Shown here in pieces: positions 61,321 to 64,000 of a DNA stretch of 64,000 nucleotides (positions within the stretch are counted from its first letter, which is position 1; every line of letters begins with the position of its first letter). The notes below the pieces were generated by a model that made no database searches, was not told the DNA's origin, and saw only the letters and a program-made list of their open reading frames with translations. The DNA comes from Pleurotus djamor. Lineage: Eukaryota; Basidiomycota; Agaricomycetes; Agaricales; Pleurotaceae. The stretch spans positions 1 through 64,000 of the forward strand of contig JAPEVF010000067.1 of the NCBI GenBank assembly GCA_029747585.1, written 5' to 3'. Both the position numbers and the translations under genes were made by a program.

Positions 61321-63983
61321 TCATAGGATGTATCTAAACTCAGTCGCCCTATCACCAAGCTCCTTCAGCTGGTGGACCGTATACACCTTACTTCCTTCGT
61401 CTAGGACACGCCTTTCTCTTCGTCTGTTGATTATCGTATACGATATTACCAACGTCGGCACCACAATCAACCCAATACCAACAAACAGAAGTTCGATACC
61501 GTCTATCACTCCCTCAGAACGATCAAGCATGGCGGGAAGATAGGGGACACTTACGACCAATGATGTAACGAGGACTATCTTGTGTTCGGTAGATGTTGGA
61601 GGCAACCGCACCTCCAAGATTTCCTATACCTATCTGAACAGCCATTCCAACAGCCCGTTTNTACTGGCCNGAAAGGTTGTTCCCATTCCTAATGTNCNCT
61701 CAGNTGCGTTACCCAGACAGGCGAAAGTGGCTTGCGGTACTTACCAAGCAACGACGCCNGGGAATGCAGCGTAGCTCCCAGCTACAACNAGAAATGTGCC
61801 GAAATATTTNACACCAGAAGCAACNTTCGATATGTTGATGGAAAANCCGATCAAGCACATGAGCAATCCNGCCATNATAAACGGAGAGCGCATNCTAAGC
61901 TTGTCCGAGTAGTGGGCAAAGAANCCTANGACGATAGCTACNGGANGNCNNNAGCGAATGAGTAGAGACGCATGGGAATAGTTGCGCGCCAGCTTACTAG
62001 CGAAAACGTAGGGAGGAACAGTCAACAGCTGACTGATAGCTGCGGTATGCCCAAATCTATCTACGGGNTAAGAACCACTTAAANATCGGAATGATAGTTT
62101 ACTAACGTGTTGATGATTGACCTAGACGTAACANTGTAAGTTTGAGTGANCACTGACTGCGAANGTGAGATNACGGCTCACGGAAGGAAAAGAGTGATGC
62201 CGAACACTAGAGATCATCATGAAACAACGCGAGAGGATGTATAGAGGCTACTCACAAGGCGTGATCACGGATAGGTAGCTCAGAATATGCAAGTAAACCT
62301 GCCAGTCTTTGAAAGCAGCCAAGATATGACGAAGTGCGAAACGCTCCTCTTCACCGACNGACGAATTGTCATACTCTATGCATNCGCACTNAGAACGATC
62401 ACGGAAGTCGAGAGATATGGATAACCTACTCTTCCTCCATACGACGTAGGACCGTTCTTCTGGTGTTAAGAAGGCCGCTGTCGCCGGAAAGTCAACGAGC
62501 ACTGAAGANATCGTCAGTNTGCTGTTCGGGAGGGCGGCTTNGNCGTNAGNTTAGCTGACCGAAAAATGACAAAATCCCGACTGCGACTGTGGCCAGCCCT
62601 TCCAAGATCTAGACGGTTTCATACNCTGAATTCATTGAAGGCGAGGTCTGATCACGTACGAAGATCCACGACCAACCCAAAAGCCCTTGCGNTCCCGACA
62701 TAAAGCTGATCCCGAAGGCCAGCAACCCAGAGAATGCTCCTGATACAGANGCTGCTCCGAAGAAGATACCNATTCGATATTGGAGCATATGCCGAGGATA
62801 CCANAACGTCAAGCTAAACNCNTTTGAGNNAANAAAATGAACNCAAAATGACGGNGTATACGCACTAGTAGACTACNCCAGGGAATAANCCTGCTTCTGC
62901 CACNCCGAGNCAAACGCGAACGCCGACNAGTTGNGGATATCTAAGCGATGAAACAGNGGTNAANTCATTNNANTGGCGTGGGCTCNNNNTNNAGNNAAGC
63001 NAAGTGAATACCTACGTNTTCACAAGCCCCATAAGCGTCCTANNCANGNGAGTTCGNTTCAAANTGACAAGAGNCNATAGCGATNTANATGACGTACATC
63101 ACNGTACCCCAAGCAACCTGGCGAGTGNGTGAGGGTTAGCACGANGAGGCGAAGNNNNAAGAAGGGGAGGTATACCGTGATNCCTGGAAGCCATCTTCAA
63201 GGANNATGTCAGGTNGCTNAGGTGCTCGAAAACTAGTTTGATATCANNCANNCCTNGAAGGTCGGAAACGTTTCANGACAAGACTGNGCGAAAANGTNAG
63301 CNTCATGGNNATTCATACGNCGGCGAAGTTCGAGCTCACTTTGAAGGACATTCNAAGACACAGTAAGGCTGAGAACGGTGCGTTCNGTATCGGTAGTATT
63401 GCGAAGTGTTTGGGTAGAAGTACTTACAATGAAGAACATTGTCTGTAAAACAAAATGTAAGAGNCGNTTTCGCCGACTACAANTGAGCTNACATACCAAG
63501 GCGATATTGAACTGATTTCCGACGAGATCCAACTGCGTAGTCAATCCCTGGAGACGGGCATTTCCTTCANAAGAAAATGTCAATCAGAGTGGCTTNCGNA
63601 GACANTAAGCGTCCGAACCGATATTCCCTGCGATCGGGTCCTCGTGAGTACGCGNCCTGAGTTATGNGATATNATGGCGAATGGANCGAACCTCGGTCAA
63701 GGAAAGAAAAGAGNTACATTAAACTATATCCATAGCANCCGATATTAAGTTCCGTAACCTAGCTATGGCGGACCAAAACACACCTCAGAATNGGCATCAA
63801 CCTCAAATCAATCTTTCTCCACAACTTCCCTTCCTGCTCAGCGCTGAGGGTGGGCGGAGGTGGTAACCCCGCTTCTCCTCCGAAGTCCACATCATTGTTG
63901 GCTTCAGTTNGGGATGAATCCGAAGGGAGNTCCTCTTCTGATATCGTCTGCTTCTCAAGGGAGCGTTTAGGNGGTTGAATCAT
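61321..63983 (-). CDS. MFS transporter, allantoate permease / ACS type (N-rich)
   Basis: The start at 63983 gives a cytosolic leader and EQEGKLWRKIDLRLM, the usual beginning of anion:cation symporter (Dal5-type) permeases. The end, VVPTLVISYTIINRRRERR then KVYTVHQLKELGDRATEF, matches the family's last helix and tail. In between, pieces such as FSGLLAFGISFMSG, LLGWSWIFV and LTPEERSYVVWR fit the middle of the family. Dense Ns, more than ten per 100 bases in places, prevent exon joining. The family imports allantoate, nicotinate, pantothenate or similar anions at the plasma membrane; substrate unknown. The gene seems complete within the window, but the first exons are of low sequence quality. 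Confidence 0.75.
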
Positions 63984-64000
63984 CGNNANTGACTAGNGNG

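Overview
The window is nuclear DNA of a mushroom-forming basidiomycete (Agaricomycetes, probably Agaricales). The evidence is dense genes on both strands cut by many 40-80 nt GT-AG introns, together with families typical of that group: FunK1-type kinases, a DUF6534-type membrane protein, an Agaricus-type fruit-body lectin, many F-box-like proteins, and a mannitol dehydrogenase closely resembling the Agaricus bisporus enzyme. There is no operon structure, rRNA, CRISPR array or intact transposon. Single Ns often sit at the end of homopolymers, and Ns are dense after about 61,650, so some apparent frame breaks are assembly artefacts.

Layout. 1-1,300: possible last exons of a gene entering from the left edge, then a diverged two-copy direct repeat. 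1,598-3,917: a broken actin C-terminal fragment followed by a complete but divergent actin-like gene. 4,075-9,415: an F-box-like gene and a large DUF2235 hydrolase-WD40 fusion, both on the minus strand. 9,985-16,169: a full-size PDR/ABCG transporter (-). 16,670-19,577: a tandem F-box pair (+). 19,710-about 20,960: a DUF6534 membrane protein (-). 22,650-28,427: a fruit-body lectin, an F-box gene, a decayed FunK1 kinase copy and another F-box gene (+). 28,864-34,591: a LARP7-like RNA-binding protein (+), then an MFS transporter and a Zn2Cys6 factor (-). 35,968-45,664: a secreted GH92 mannosidase (-), a metallophosphoesterase (+), mannitol dehydrogenase (-) and a secreted DCR2-like phosphatase (-). 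46,012-52,188: an F-box gene (+), the intact FunK1 copy (-), a possible small secreted protein and another F-box gene (-). 52,808-61,094: two PI-specific phospholipases C in tail-to-tail orientation. 61,321-63,983: an allantoate-permease-like MFS transporter (-).

The genes do not form one obvious pathway. Themes are substrate-recognition and signalling expansions (seven F-box-like genes, two FunK1 copies, two PLCs), secreted or exported functions (GH92, DCR2-like phosphatase, transporters), and mannitol metabolism. The points I find most interesting are the hydrolase-acidic linker-WD40 fusion, two separate 6-nt microexons (in the actin-like and GH92 genes), the inverted FunK1 duplication in which one copy has lost its promoter/start and an internal block, and the convergent PLC pair. 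Exon joins were made by eye from reading frames and splice consensus. Family names come from recognised sequence patterns, not from a search.
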